64,000 bases of DNA from Rhizobium sp. ACO-34A (GTDB taxonomy: Bacteria > Pseudomonadota > Alphaproteobacteria > Rhizobiales > Rhizobiaceae): contig CP021371.1 of assembly GCA_002600635.1 (NCBI GenBank), positions 1,677,001 through 1,741,000 on the forward strand, read 5' to 3'. This document shows positions 19,316 to 28,939 of the stretch, piece by piece. Below the pieces are notes generated by a model. That model saw only the letters and a program-made list of their open reading frames with translations, had not been told where the DNA came from and made no database searches. The first letter of the stretch is position 1; every line of letters begins with the position of its first letter. The position numbers and the translations under genes are program-made.

Positions 19316-20815
19316 ATGTCGCTCAAGCTCGATATCGCTTTTGCAAAATCCCACCGCGCCTCATCCGGCGTCGCGATCCTGTTGAAGACGGTTGAAGCCG
19401 ATCTCCCGGCCGGTGTGGAAGAGGCTGATCCGGCTGGTATCTACGGACGCGCGGCCAAGGTGGCGAAGTTCACCGGCAAGTCGCTGTCGACGCTGGATAT
19501 CGTCGCCCCTCATGGCTCCGACGCCGACCGGATCGTGGTGCTCGGCCTCGGCAAGGTCGGGGCGATCGTTGCCCATGACTGGCTGAAGGCTGGCGGCACG
19601 GCCATGGCCGCGATCAAGGGGGCGGAAAAAGTCATCGTCTATCTGGATGCCCCGGGTCTGGACGTTACCGCAAAGGCCGCTGCCGATTTCGCGCTCGGCA
19701 TGCTGCTTCGGGCCTACAAGTTCGACGCCTACAAAACGTCGAAGAAGGCCGATGACGAAGAGGGCAAGGGCGGTGACAAGGAAGTGAAGGTCACCATCGT
19801 TACGGCGGTGGCCAGCGCGGCGAAGAAGGCTTTTGCCGATGCGCAGGCCGTTGCCGACGGCGTCAATCTTGCCCGCGATCTCGTCAACGAGCCCGCCAAC
19901 ATTCTGGGACCGGAAGAGTTTGCGGCCAAGGCGAAGGAACTTGAGAAGCTCGGCGTCGAGATCGAAATCCTCGGCGAAAAGGAAATGAAGAAGCTCGGCA
20001 TGGGGGCTTTGCTCGGCGTCGCCCAGGGTTCTGTGCGCCCGCCGCGCCTTGTCGTGATGCAGTGGAACGGTGGCAAGGCCAAGGATAAGCCGGTGGCCTT
20101 CGTCGGCAAGGGCGTGGTTTTCGATACCGGTGGCATTTCGATCAAGCCGGCTGCCGGCATGGAGGAAATGAAGGGCGACATGGGTGGCGCGGCTGCGGTG
20201 ACCGGGTTGATGCATGTGCTTGCGGCCCGCAAGGCCAAGGTCAATGCCGTCGGCATCATCGGTCTCGTCGAGAACATGCCGGACGGCAACGCCCAGCGTC
20301 CTGGCGATATCGTGAAGTCGATGTCCGGCCAGACTATCGAGGTTATCAACACCGATGCCGAGGGACGGCTCGTACTCGCGGATGCCCTCTGGTACTGCAA
20401 TGACCGCTTCAAGCCCGACTTCATGATCAATCTTGCAACACTGACCGGCGCCATCCTCGTGGCCCTCGGCAATCTGCATGCAGGGTTGTTCTCGAATGAC
20501 GACACGCTGTCAGAACGGCTGCTGACTGCCGGCCTCGTCACCAACGAACGGCTGTGGCGCATGCCGATGGGCAAGGACTATGACCGGATGATCGACTCGA
20601 AATTCGCCGACATGAAGAATTCGAGCGGTCGCCATGCCGGTTCGGTCACGGCGGCGCAGTTCCTGAAGCGGTTCGTCAAGGATACGCCTTGGGCGCATCT
20701 CGATATCGCCGGCACCGCCATGTCTTCGCCGTCGGACGAGATCAACCAGTCCTGGGGCTCGGGCTACGGCGTTCGGCTGCTCGACGAACTCGTTCGCGCA
20801 AGCTACGAAGCCTGA
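19316..20815 (+). CDS. pepA: leucyl aminopeptidase (M17)
   Basis: Two-metal cytosolic aminopeptidase of the M17 family. The 499-residue protein has the N-terminal macro-like domain and the C-terminal catalytic domain with [15 protein letters not shown] (metal-binding Lys and Asp), MKGDMGGAA and the signature [14 protein letters not shown]. The ATG at 19316 matches the family start; the frame is open further upstream but without family similarity. PepA in some bacteria also binds DNA. holC lies 31 bp behind it, a common pairing. Confidence 0.96.
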   Translation: MSLKLDIAFAKSHRASSGVAILLKTVEADLPAGVEEADPAGIYGRAAKVAKFTGKSLSTLDIVAPHGSDADRIVVLGLGKVGAIVAHDWLKAGGTAMAAIKGAEKVIVYLDAPGLDVTAKAAADFALGMLLRAYKFDAYKTSKKADDEEGKGGDKEVKVTIVTAVASAAKKAFADAQAVADGVNLARDLVNEPANILGPEEFAAKAKELEKLGVEIEILGEKEMKKLGMGALLGVAQGSVRPPRLVVMQWNGGKAKDKPVAFVGKGVVFDTGGISIKPAAGMEEMKGDMGGAAAVTGLMHVLAARKAKVNAVGIIGLVENMPDGNAQRPGDIVKSMSGQTIEVINTDAEGRLVLADALWYCNDRFKPDFMINLATLTGAILVALGNLHAGLFSNDDTLSERLLTAGLVTNERLWRMPMGKDYDRMIDSKFADMKNSSGRHAGSVTAAQFLKRFVKDTPWAHLDIAGTAMSSPSDEINQSWGSGYGVRLLDELVRASYEA

Positions 20816-20846
20816 TCGAAACAGGGGCGGAGCAAGGACAGGGGCA

Positions 20847-21296
20847 TTGGCAGACATTCTTTTCTATCACCTGACGGAATCGAAGCTCGAGGACGCCCTG
20901 CCGCCGCTTCTTGAAAAGAGCTTGGAGCGCGGCTGGCGGGTGGCGGTGCAGACCGCCGACACCGCCCGTCGCGACGCGCTCGACACCCATCTGTGGACTT
21001 GGCGTGACGAGAGCTTTCTGCCACATGCCACCGAGGAAGCCGAGGCCCCGGAAAACCAACCGGTGCTGCTGACCTCGCAGGATGGCAATCTCAATGGCGC
21101 CACCGTCCGCTTTCTGGTGGATGGCGCCGAGCCACCCGCGGATCTCGATTATGAGCGGGTCGTGTTCGTTTTCGATGGACACGACCAGACACAGCTTGAA
21201 GCCGCGCGAGGCCAGTGGAAGCGTCTCAAGACGGAAGGCCATGCCTTGACCTACTGGCAACAGACCAGCGAGGGACGATGGGAAAAGAAGGCATAG
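20847..21296 (+). CDS. holC: DNA polymerase III chi subunit
   Basis: The 149-residue chi subunit links the clamp loader to SSB. It begins ADILFYHLTESKLEDALPPLL, has VAVQTADTARRDALD and LWTWRDESFLPH, the usual HolC core, and ends EGRWEKKA. The start is TTG (20847) with AGGACAGGGG just upstream. It follows pepA by 31 bp, the arrangement seen in many proteobacteria. Confidence 0.93.
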   Translation: MADILFYHLTESKLEDALPPLLEKSLERGWRVAVQTADTARRDALDTHLWTWRDESFLPHATEEAEAPENQPVLLTSQDGNLNGATVRFLVDGAEPPADLDYERVVFVFDGHDQTQLEAARGQWKRLKTEGHALTYWQQTSEGRWEKKA

Positions 21297-21444
21297 CACA
21301 GGACGCTATTGTTTCTGGTTAATCATTTATATCCCTGAACAATAAATCTATAACTATCCGGTTTTGACAATCATCACCATTGCCGGAAAAGGATGGGCCA
21401 ATTCTGGTCTTATCCTTCAAAGTCGAACCTTCAATGCTCTGGCT

Positions 21445-21506
21445 TTATTGTTTCTTGATTGTTTCGGGCGCATTTGCGTTCTGAGTTTTTTATCAAGAAA
21501 CAATAA
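21445..21506 (+). promoter_or_regulatory. perfect 15-bp inverted repeat abutting the next start codon
   Basis: TTATTGTTTCTTGAT (21445-21459) is the exact reverse complement of 21492-21506; the second arm ends one base before the ATG at 21508. In RNA it would be a long hairpin that hides the ribosome-binding area; in DNA it could be an operator. The octamer ATTGTTTC occurs at 21308, 21447 and 21458 and inverted at 21497, in a tract with about one third GC (20/60 in 21301-21360). Confidence 0.75.
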
Positions 21507-21507
21507 G

Positions 21508-22839
21508 ATGATCAAACTTTCATTCTTGCTCATCGGCGGCAGAGCCTTTCGGGACGACTGGTGGGAGCCGGCGGCTCTCGGCAGTGCGATGATCGTATTG
21601 GCCTTCGTCATCGTGGCCGATCTCTCGGATGGCCTGACGATGGTTGCTGTTCAGCTTTTCGGATTGCTGTTTCTTTTTCAGGGGCTTTTCGGCCTGCTTT
21701 CGACGGCCACGCGCGAGACCAATGCCGGCCGGCTTGCCGATGGCGTCAAGGCGCTGATCATGCTGGCGGTCGCATTCCTGATTATCGATACGCCCCTGAA
21801 GAGCGACTGGCTGCTGTCGTGGCTGTTTGCCCTCGGCTTTGCCTTTGACGGCCTCTCCCGTCTGGCAACCGTGGTATTGGTTCGTTTCCGCCGCTGGGGT
21901 GTTGCGGCGATTGCGAGCGGCCTGGAACTGATGCTCGCCGTCATGCTGGTCGTGAACTGGCCGTTTCCGCAGCATCTCAACGTTCCGCTTTGCATCAGCC
22001 TTTTCCTCGTGCTCTCCGGAGCGACGATGATCCATTTCGCCCGTGCGCTGCGGCGGCACGACAGCTCGGTTTCGATCTATTCCTTCCCCATGCTATGTGG
22101 TCGAGGCTGGAACGAGGAGACGGCTGTGGTCATGCCCGACGACAGCCCGGATGACGACACTATCCAGCACATGCGTATCCTCGTCTGGACCCCGACGGGC
22201 GCAGCGGCAGTTGAGCCGCGACGACCCCTGGTCGATCGTTACTTCGCTGTGCTCGACAAGGAGGGCAAGGTCTCGACCGGCCATTCTGCTGTCGAGATGG
22301 GGCCTGACCTCTACATCAGCCACTGGCCGGCGGAGGAAATCGAACCGGATCGCGAGGAGATCGTCGAGACCCTCTTCGCCGGGGAGGAAAACGATGTGGC
22401 CGGCCTGTTCCAGCCGTCCTACGAACAGGAAAAGATCTGCTGGACGGCCGCCGACGAAGAAGTGGTGTTTACCCGGTTCCACGCATTGCGGCTGAGAGCC
22501 TTCTGGGAAGGTTATCGCCGGCATTCGACCTATAACGTCACCAACCGCAATTGCTCGATTGCCGCGGCAGGAGCGCTTGAAGCCGCGCTCGAGGGCAGTC
22601 TCGACTGCCCGCGTCCGTGGCTGCGCCTTCTGCGCCTGCTGGTGACGCCTTCCTTGTGGGAGGCCGCTTACATCCGTTCGCGGGCGGCGCACCTGTGCTG
22701 GACGCCAGGCATGGTGCTCGACTATGCGCGCGCGCTGAAGCGCCTGGTCGAGCCGGAAACCGTGCCGTGGCGTAAAAAGCTGCTTGCCCATCTGCACCAT
22801 CTCATTGGTTCGCCGAAGGCGAGGGACTTCGCCCGATGA
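21508..22839 (+). CDS. HdeD-like membrane domain fused to a papain-like domain
   Basis: A 443-residue protein. Residues 1-190 hold about six hydrophobic helices in the pattern of HdeD-family membrane proteins (LGSAMIVLAFVIVADLSDGL, LFGLLFLFQGLFGLL). After a short linker, residues about 220-443 form a soluble domain with VSTGHSAVEMG (His259), LYISHWP and, 90 residues later, VTNRNCSIAAAGAL (Cys349). A His first and an Asn-Cys later is the order found in permuted papain-like folds such as LRAT and PPPDE proteins, so it may be a cysteine hydrolase or acyltransferase; this is inference. The ATG at 21508 is chosen; the frame stays open to 21364, but that part is AT-rich and not protein-like. It overlaps the MFS gene by 4 bp. 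Confidence 0.72.
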   Translation: MIKLSFLLIGGRAFRDDWWEPAALGSAMIVLAFVIVADLSDGLTMVAVQLFGLLFLFQGLFGLLSTATRETNAGRLADGVKALIMLAVAFLIIDTPLKSDWLLSWLFALGFAFDGLSRLATVVLVRFRRWGVAAIASGLELMLAVMLVVNWPFPQHLNVPLCISLFLVLSGATMIHFARALRRHDSSVSIYSFPMLCGRGWNEETAVVMPDDSPDDDTIQHMRILVWTPTGAAAVEPRRPLVDRYFAVLDKEGKVSTGHSAVEMGPDLYISHWPAEEIEPDREEIVETLFAGEENDVAGLFQPSYEQEKICWTAADEEVVFTRFHALRLRAFWEGYRRHSTYNVTNRNCSIAAAGALEAALEGSLDCPRPWLRLLRLLVTPSLWEAAYIRSRAAHLCWTPGMVLDYARALKRLVEPETVPWRKKLLAHLHHLIGSPKARDFAR

Positions 22840-23993
22840 GCGCGACGGATCTGTCCGCCGCCTCGGAAACGGGTACGTTGATTTCCCGCATTGCAGTGAT
22901 CCTGACCGTTGCCATGTTCGGGCTGACCTATTCCCTGAGTGCGCCACTGATTGCACTGGAGATGGTTGCCAGAGGCGCAAGCCAGAGCATTGTCGGCGCC
23001 AATGCCGCCATGCATGCGATCGGTGTCCTCGTGGTGGCGTTGGTGCTTCCGGGCGTTGCGTCGAAGGCCGGGCCGCGACGCCTGATCCTGTTGTCGCTTG
23101 TGGTATCCGCCGCCGTGCTGGTGGCCATCGCTCTGGTCGATAATATCTGGCTGTGGTTTCCCCTGCGCCTGTTGCTCGGCATGGCTGCGGAAGCGTTGTT
23201 CGTGCTTTCCGAAACCTGGATTAATGCGCTCAGCACTGAAAGCACCCGCGCCCGGTTCATGGCCGTCTACACCGCGGCACTCTCGCTGGGGCTTGCGCTT
23301 GGTCCTCTGCTGCTCTCCCTGATCGGATCTCACGGCACGCTGCCGTTTATGGTCGGTGCCGTGATCGCCTTGGCGGCTGCATCCTTCGTGCTGTTGCCGA
23401 TGGTGCGGGCGCCTGCGTTCGAAAAGCCGAGTTCCGGCAACCCTCTGCGTTTCCTCCGGCTGGCGCCGGTTGCGATCGGCGCCATTGTGTTGAACGCGGC
23501 CGTCGAGACGGCGGGCCTGTCGTTTCTGGCGCTCTATGCCGTGGGTCTTGGCTGGAATGCCGATGACGCCGCGCAGCTGATGTTCGTGATGATGGGCGGA
23601 GCGATCCTGCTGCAGTTGCCGATCGGCTGGCTCGGCGACCTGTTCGACCGCCGCAAGCTCGTGCTTGGCTGCGCACTGGTGGCCGCAGTTGGTGCCGCGC
23701 TGTGGCCCTGGGCCTTGGCTTACCCGTTTGCCACCTATGCGCTGTTGTTTGTCTGGGGTGGTGTCTTCGTCGGTATCTACACGCTGACGCTGACGATTGT
23801 CGGTAGCCGGTTCTCGGGCGGAGATCTGGTCGGCATCTATGCCCTCATGGGGCTCGCCTGGGGCGCCGGCGCTCTGGTCGGACCGCTTGCGGCCGGCGTG
23901 TCGCTTCAGATCGGCACGCACGGCCTGCCAGTCTTCACCGCAATCGCCTGCCTCGTCTTCGCGCTTGTCGTGACAATGCGCCGGGAGGGGTGA
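22836..23993 (+). CDS. MFS transporter
   Basis: A 385-residue, 12-helix transporter of the major facilitator superfamily. It has the loop 2-3 region ASKAGPRRLIL and the loop 8-9 equivalent GDLFDRRKLVLG, short loops, and a helix pattern resembling YcaD-type proteins. Its ATG overlaps the stop of the HdeD/papain-like gene (ATGA), so both are probably made from one message and may serve one process. The substrate cannot be read from sequence. Confidence 0.88.
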   Translation: MSATDLSAASETGTLISRIAVILTVAMFGLTYSLSAPLIALEMVARGASQSIVGANAAMHAIGVLVVALVLPGVASKAGPRRLILLSLVVSAAVLVAIALVDNIWLWFPLRLLLGMAAEALFVLSETWINALSTESTRARFMAVYTAALSLGLALGPLLLSLIGSHGTLPFMVGAVIALAAASFVLLPMVRAPAFEKPSSGNPLRFLRLAPVAIGAIVLNAAVETAGLSFLALYAVGLGWNADDAAQLMFVMMGGAILLQLPIGWLGDLFDRRKLVLGCALVAAVGAALWPWALAYPFATYALLFVWGGVFVGIYTLTLTIVGSRFSGGDLVGIYALMGLAWGAGALVGPLAAGVSLQIGTHGLPVFTAIACLVFALVVTMRREG

Positions 23994-24039
23994 CGAGGAG
24001 CGCGTCCACCGGAGAGTGTCCGGCGAGACGGCGCCTGTG

Positions 24040-24885
24040 TCAGTCGGCGGATGCCAGCATCATCGTTTTCTTGCGCTCGTGGCGCAGCGTGACGACCTTG
24101 TAGCCCTCGGCCTTCAGCCGCTCGAGCAGCATCGGCAGCATCACGGCGGTGCGCAGGTGCAGGTCGTGCATCAGGATGATGCCGCGCCCGCGCCGGTGGA
24201 GGGTCTCCATGGTGCGCTCGACGATTTCGGAAGGCGACGACTTGAAATAGTCCTTGCTGTCGATGGCGACATCGAGAACGACGACGTTACGCTGCGCCAT
24301 GCGGGTGCGCAGGCTTTTCGAATCGGACAGGTAGGGGAAACGGAAGAATGCCGGATCGACGCCGGTGCCGGCCTTTACCGCCAGTTCGCCCTTGGTGATG
24401 TCGGCCATGGCCTGATCGAAGCTCAGCTTATGCAGATCGGCATGGCTCCACGTATGGCTTCCGATGGAGTGGCCTGCATCGGCAACCTTGCGGGCGATGG
24501 CAGGATGCGCCTTGGCCATCTCGCCAACCATCAGGAACGTCGCCTTCACGTCATAGCGAGCCAGCGTGTCGAGGATGCGTTCGGTGCGGCCGGGAACCGG
24601 ACCGTCATCGAAGGTCAGGGCGACCTCCTTCGGTCCGAGCTTGATATCCTGGATCGAGTCGACGTCCAGAGTACGGCCCGCCAGCCCGCCCTTTGGGCGG
24701 TTCGGCTTGAACCACGCCGCAGGTTCCATCGGAACGCGCTCCCCGGCGGATAGCGGTTTGCCCGCCGGATTTTCCGGAGACGCAATGAAGGCCGTCTTGG
24801 CTGACGGCTTTTCCGTCTTGGTGGAGGCGCAAGAGGCCAGGGACAAGGCAAGCAGGGCGCTCGCCGCAACGCGTAAAGAAAGCAT
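24040..24885 (-). CDS. polysaccharide deacetylase (NodB-like) lipoprotein
   Basis: A 281-residue protein with a lipoprotein signal (LALSLASC, Cys near residue 19) and a NodB-homology domain from about residue 85. Visible motifs are VALTFDDGP (catalytic and metal Asp), SHTWSHADLH (metal His pair) and FFRFPYLSD, with a C-terminal His in LMHDLHLR. It likely removes acetyl groups from an extracytoplasmic glycan while anchored to a membrane. The ATG at 24885 starts a clean signal peptide; a GTG 9 bp upstream is the alternative. It faces the MFS gene tail to tail. Confidence 0.9.
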   Translation of the reverse strand: MLSLRVAASALLALSLASCASTKTEKPSAKTAFIASPENPAGKPLSAGERVPMEPAAWFKPNRPKGGLAGRTLDVDSIQDIKLGPKEVALTFDDGPVPGRTERILDTLARYDVKATFLMVGEMAKAHPAIARKVADAGHSIGSHTWSHADLHKLSFDQAMADITKGELAVKAGTGVDPAFFRFPYLSDSKSLRTRMAQRNVVVLDVAIDSKDYFKSSPSEIVERTMETLHRRGRGIILMHDLHLRTAVMLPMLLERLKAEGYKVVTLRHERKKTMMLASAD

Positions 24886-24987
24886 GAAAGCCACTCGAAC
24901 GGGAAATGATTCGAGTGAAGTTTTATGCAGTTATGGTTAACGGTCGGTTTCCGGTGCGTTCCCGGATCCTGCCCGATGGATGGCGGA

Positions 24988-26874
24988 TCAGCCCGCCATC
25001 CCATCCTCGTATTCGGCGGAAAGCTCCAGCCACTGCTCTTCGGCAGCCGAGAGCTTTGCGGCAGCTTCGCCACGCTGCTTGGCTTTTTCCGCAGCCTTCG
25101 CCGGGCTCTTTTCGTAAAGCACGGGGTCTGCAAGTTCCGCATCAAGCGCCTGAATCAAAGTCTCCAGTTTTTTCGTCAGGGACTCGATTTCATTGATCTT
25201 TTTCTTGAGCGGAGCGAGCGAGGCGCGCTTGTCGGCGGCGGCCTTGCGCTGGTCGGCCTTGTTGACCTGAACGGCGGCGTCAGCCTTCTCCCGGTCGTCC
25301 GTCTTGCGGGCGGAGGAGACGACTAGGCTGCGATAATCCTCCATGTCGCCATCGAAGACGCTGACGGTGCCGTTGTTGACGAGCCAGAGGCGGTCGACGG
25401 TCGCTTCGATCAGGTGGCGGTCGTGGGCGATCAGGATGACGGCGCCGTTGTAGTCGTTGAGCGCCTCGATCAGCGCGCGGCGGCTGTCGATGTCGAGATG
25501 GTTGGTCGGTTCGTCGAGAATCAGCAGGTTCGGCGCATGGAAGGCGGAAAGCCCCATCAGCAGACGCGCCTTTTCGCCGCCCGAAAGATCCTTGGCGGCG
25601 GTCGCCATCTTCTCGGTCGCAAGACCCATCTGCGCGACGCGGGCGCGAACCTGCGCTTCGCCCGCTAGCGGCATCAGCCGGCGTACGTGGTCCACCGGCG
25701 TTTCGTTGGGCACGAGATCGTCCAGTTGGTGCTGCGCGAAGAAACCGACCGAAAGATTGGGCGCGAGCTTCATCTCGCCGGCCTGAAGGTTGAGCCGTCC
25801 CGCGATCAGCTTGGCGAAGGTGGACTTGCCGTTACCGTTCGAGCCGAGCAGGGCGATCCGGTCGTCGGCGTCGATGCGCAGGTTGATGCCCTTGAGGATC
25901 GATTTGCCTGGCTCGTAGCCGACGGCACCGCCGCTGATGGCGATGATCGGGGAGGCCGGCTGCTTTTCGGGTTCCGGAAAGGTGATCGGCTGGACATGGT
26001 CCTCGATCACGGCCGCAACAGTTCCCATGCGTTCCAGCGCCTTGATGCGGCTCTGGGCCTGCCGTGCCTTCGAAGCCTTGTAGCGGAAACGATCGATATA
26101 ACTCTGCAGATGCTTGCGGGCCGCGTCGCTCTTGACCTTGGCCTTCATCTGCAATTCGTCGGCTTCCGCCTTCTGCCGCTCGAACTGGTCATAGCCGCCG
26201 CGATAGAAGGTCAGCTTCTTCTGGTCGAGATGGATGATCGCGTTGACGGCGGTGTTCAAGAGGTCGCGGTCATGGCTGATGATGATGACGGTGTGCGGAT
26301 AACGCCGGACATACTCCTCAAGCCACAGCGTGCCCTCGAGGTCGAGATAGTTGGTCGGTTCGTCGAGCAGCAGCAGGTCCGGTTCGGAAAACAGCACGGC
26401 CGCCAGCGCCACGCGCATGCGCCAGCCGCCGGAAAACGAGGAGGCCGAGCGAAGCTGCGCGTCATGGTCGAAGCCGAGGCCTGCGAGAATGGTGGCAGCG
26501 CGCGCTTCCGCCGAATGCGCGCCGATGTCGGCGAGACGGGTCTGGATCTCCGCGATGCGGTGCGGATCGGTAGCGGTTTCCGCCTCTTTAAGAAGAGCGG
26601 CGCGTTCCTTGTCGGCGGCCAGCACGATCTCGATCAGCGGCTGTTCGGTGCCGGGGGCTTCCTGAGCCACCTGACCGATCCGCGCATTCCTGGGAATGGT
26701 GATCGATCCCGTCTCCGAGGCGAGGTCGCCGGTGATGATCTTGAACAGTGTCGACTTGCCCGCGCCGTTGCGTCCCACAAGGCCGGCCTTCGTGCCTTCC
26801 GGCAGCGAGATGCTGGCATGGTCGATGAGCAGGCGGCCGGCGATGCGGGCGGAGATATCGGTAATCGTAATCAT
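24988..26874 (-). CDS. ABC-F family ATPase, YheS-like
   Basis: A soluble 628-residue protein with two ABC ATPase domains and no membrane part. Domain 1 has GRNGAGKST, FSGGWRMR and LLLDEPTNYLDLE; domain 2 has GSNGNGKST, LSGGEKARL and LILDEPTNHLDID. The linker contains LQSYIDRFRYKASKARQAQS, very close to E. coli YheS, and the C-terminus is a charged coiled coil. ABC-F proteins act on ribosomes at stalled or difficult sequences. Start at MITITDIS, not the upstream in-frame ATG at 26943. Confidence 0.92.
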   Translation of the reverse strand: MITITDISARIAGRLLIDHASISLPEGTKAGLVGRNGAGKSTLFKIITGDLASETGSITIPRNARIGQVAQEAPGTEQPLIEIVLAADKERAALLKEAETATDPHRIAEIQTRLADIGAHSAEARAATILAGLGFDHDAQLRSASSFSGGWRMRVALAAVLFSEPDLLLLDEPTNYLDLEGTLWLEEYVRRYPHTVIIISHDRDLLNTAVNAIIHLDQKKLTFYRGGYDQFERQKAEADELQMKAKVKSDAARKHLQSYIDRFRYKASKARQAQSRIKALERMGTVAAVIEDHVQPITFPEPEKQPASPIIAISGGAVGYEPGKSILKGINLRIDADDRIALLGSNGNGKSTFAKLIAGRLNLQAGEMKLAPNLSVGFFAQHQLDDLVPNETPVDHVRRLMPLAGEAQVRARVAQMGLATEKMATAAKDLSGGEKARLLMGLSAFHAPNLLILDEPTNHLDIDSRRALIEALNDYNGAVILIAHDRHLIEATVDRLWLVNNGTVSVFDGDMEDYRSLVVSSARKTDDREKADAAVQVNKADQRKAAADKRASLAPLKKKINEIESLTKKLETLIQALDAELADPVLYEKSPAKAAEKAKQRGEAAAKLSAAEEQWLELSAEYEDGMAG

Positions 26875-26995
26875 GTCTTGGCTTTTGGCCGAACTGTCGG
26901 CCAAAGGCAAGCGACCGCCGGGTTGCGGAGGGTTTCGCGGCAATCAGGCGGCGAGGGGTGGCGCCGGCGCAACATCGACGCGCCGGTAAACGTGG

Positions 26996-28093
26996 TCAGG
27001 CGACGTTACGCCCCAGGCTGCGCGGGCGTTCCGAGCCGTAACCGGCGATCGGATGACGAGGCGTGGTGCGGGCAGTCGCGAGCGCGGATTGGGCATGCGC
27101 GATCAGTTCGCTCGGGGTTGCCGTATCGGCGGTCATCGCGTAGCCGATCGACAGGCCGAGGCTGCCCTGGCTGCGGCCTTGCTCGGTGGCAAAAATCAGA
27201 TTGTTTTCGACAGCCGTCCGAAGCCGCTCGGCAATCGCCTGAGCCTCGGTTGCGCCGACGTCGCTGAAGAGGAAGGCGAAGTCATCGCCCTCGATGCGCG
27301 CGACGAAATCATGCTTCTTGATCGTCTTGCGGAAAACGGCGGCCAGACGCTTGAGCAGCTTGTTGCCGGCTTCATCGCCGAACTGCCGGTTGATTTCCTT
27401 GAAGTTGTCGATGTCAACCAGCAGCATGGCCGTTCCGAACGGCGCGCTGTCGCGGTCGTAGAGGTCTTCCAGCCGGTTCATGAAGGCTATGCGGTTCGGC
27501 AGCTCGGTCAGCCTGTCGGTCAGCACCATGGCGCGGGCGGCTTCCGCCGTGCGCTCGGCCGCCTCGATCTGCGCCAGTCCCGTCTTGAGCTTCAACTCGA
27601 TTTCCGTTTCGTCGCGGATGAGATCGCGCGCGGCTGAATCGAGAAACTCGAGCTCCTCCATGATTTCGGAGAGCCCGCGGGTCTCGTCCTCGCGGATCGA
27701 CTTGACGATGGTTTCCAGCGCGCGCGTGAAGGTCTGCTTGCGTATGAGCCCGAGGGAGACCTGTTCGGCGAGGCGCTTCAATGCGGCCGTCGCTTCGGAC
27801 TGCACATGTTCGTCGGCAAGGCCGCAATGGCTGACCAGTCGGTGCTTCAGCCCCAGATGGTCCAGTCCGATCTGGCTGGGTTGGGATCCGAGGGCGAGCA
27901 GGTCGCGGGCGAGTTCCGCATTGCGGCTCACCATGGCCTCGTAGACGAGTTCGAAATTGCGCGGCAGGCCGGCGATCTGGTGTTTGGCCATGAAGGCCGT
28001 GATCTTCTGCAGGCTGTTCTGAGCAACAGGCGGCTTCTGCTGCGCGTTCACATACTGGATGTGCTGATGGCTGGCATTGGCATCGGACTGCAT
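26996..28093 (-). CDS. GGDEF-domain protein (probable diguanylate cyclase, variant motif)
   Basis: A 365-residue cytoplasmic protein. Residues 1-165 are helical and lack a recognised sensor domain; the C-terminal GGDEF domain (about 190-350) has LTDRLTELPNRIAF and MLLVDIDNFKEINRQFGDEAG. The signature loop reads RIEGDDFAFLF, so GGDEF is replaced by EGDDF. Active enzymes usually keep Gly-Gly-[DE]-[EF]; the first Gly to Glu is seen in some active ones, the Glu to Asp change is less usual. Activity is therefore uncertain, and it could be a weak cyclase or a c-di-GMP/GTP sensor. Confidence 0.85.
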   Translation of the reverse strand: MQSDANASHQHIQYVNAQQKPPVAQNSLQKITAFMAKHQIAGLPRNFELVYEAMVSRNAELARDLLALGSQPSQIGLDHLGLKHRLVSHCGLADEHVQSEATAALKRLAEQVSLGLIRKQTFTRALETIVKSIREDETRGLSEIMEELEFLDSAARDLIRDETEIELKLKTGLAQIEAAERTAEAARAMVLTDRLTELPNRIAFMNRLEDLYDRDSAPFGTAMLLVDIDNFKEINRQFGDEAGNKLLKRLAAVFRKTIKKHDFVARIEGDDFAFLFSDVGATEAQAIAERLRTAVENNLIFATEQGRSQGSLGLSIGYAMTADTATPSELIAHAQSALATARTTPRHPIAGYGSERPRSLGRNVA

Positions 28094-28286
28094 GGCTCTT
28101 CCCCCGCCGGATGTGCTCCGGTCTTTCTGCGCGATGAATGTCGTTCGTCTGTTGAGGGCAACATCCGCGAAAGAGGTCTTGATTTCGTTAAAAAAATGCA
28201 GGGCTGAAGCGCCCCGCCGGACTTCCGCCGAGCAGGGTTAATGCCAGATTGCCGAAATAGCCGCTGCGTGTCCCGAATAGCCGGGC

Positions 28287-28796
28287 CTATATCCAGCGCT
28301 GACCTTCCTGCCGCTGAAAGGCGATGAGATCGAGCGAAAGGCTGGGTTTGCCGAGGACCGTGAAGCACATGTGGGCCTGCCCGCGATGATGTGTCTGATG
28401 GTTGAAGAAATGCGATATCGCCGGCCCGAACCGGTGGGTGATCGGCTTGGGGATTGTTATGGGGGTATAGCTGATTGATCCGCGAATGGCCTCTTCCGTC
28501 AGGCCGTCGATCCACTCCAGGATGCGGAGGTCTTCGGCGATCCTTGCCGCTTCGAGTTCAGCGAAGTCCGCGTAGGGCTTTTCGTCCAATGTCGAGTGAA
28601 CAGGTCCTTCGCCGGTAAAGCGCCGCAGCCATACGCGATCCGCAACGAGGATATGGCTGAGTGTTCCGAACAGCGAACCGAAGAAGGCCCCGCAGTCGCG
28701 CTTCAATTCCTCCGGTGTCAGCTCCCGCGCCAGAGCGTAGACGGCATTGTTGGCCCACTGGTTATAGGCCGCGAACATCTTGAACGTATCCAGCAT
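28287..28796 (-). CDS. DinB family protein
   Basis: A 169-residue four-helix protein of the DinB/YfiT metalloenzyme superfamily. It begins MLDTFKMFAAYNQWANNAVY, has LSHILVADRVWL (first metal His) and SHFFNHQTHHRGQAHM (second and third His), which together make the usual Ni/Zn triad. Such proteins act in thiol-transfer or detoxification chemistry with bacillithiol, mycothiol or glutathione; the substrate here is unknown. It is divergent from the glutathione S-transferase, which makes a glutathione-linked role plausible. Confidence 0.87.
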   Translation of the reverse strand: MLDTFKMFAAYNQWANNAVYALARELTPEELKRDCGAFFGSLFGTLSHILVADRVWLRRFTGEGPVHSTLDEKPYADFAELEAARIAEDLRILEWIDGLTEEAIRGSISYTPITIPKPITHRFGPAISHFFNHQTHHRGQAHMCFTVLGKPSLSLDLIAFQRQEGQRWI

Positions 28797-28939
28797 GCGG
28801 AAACCTCATCCTTTCCTCGAAGCGCGAAGATAACGCGGGATTTCGCCAACAGGGCTTATGAAATCCATGAAATATAATGATTTGATCGACCGCGAACCGG
28901 CATGCATCGTATGGTCGGAACGATAACAAAGGAGAAGAT

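Noticed and set aside
25687..27267. 526-codon plus-strand frame opposite the ABC-F gene
   Set aside because: It overlaps both an ABC-F and a GGDEF gene; Arg-rich nonsense translation.
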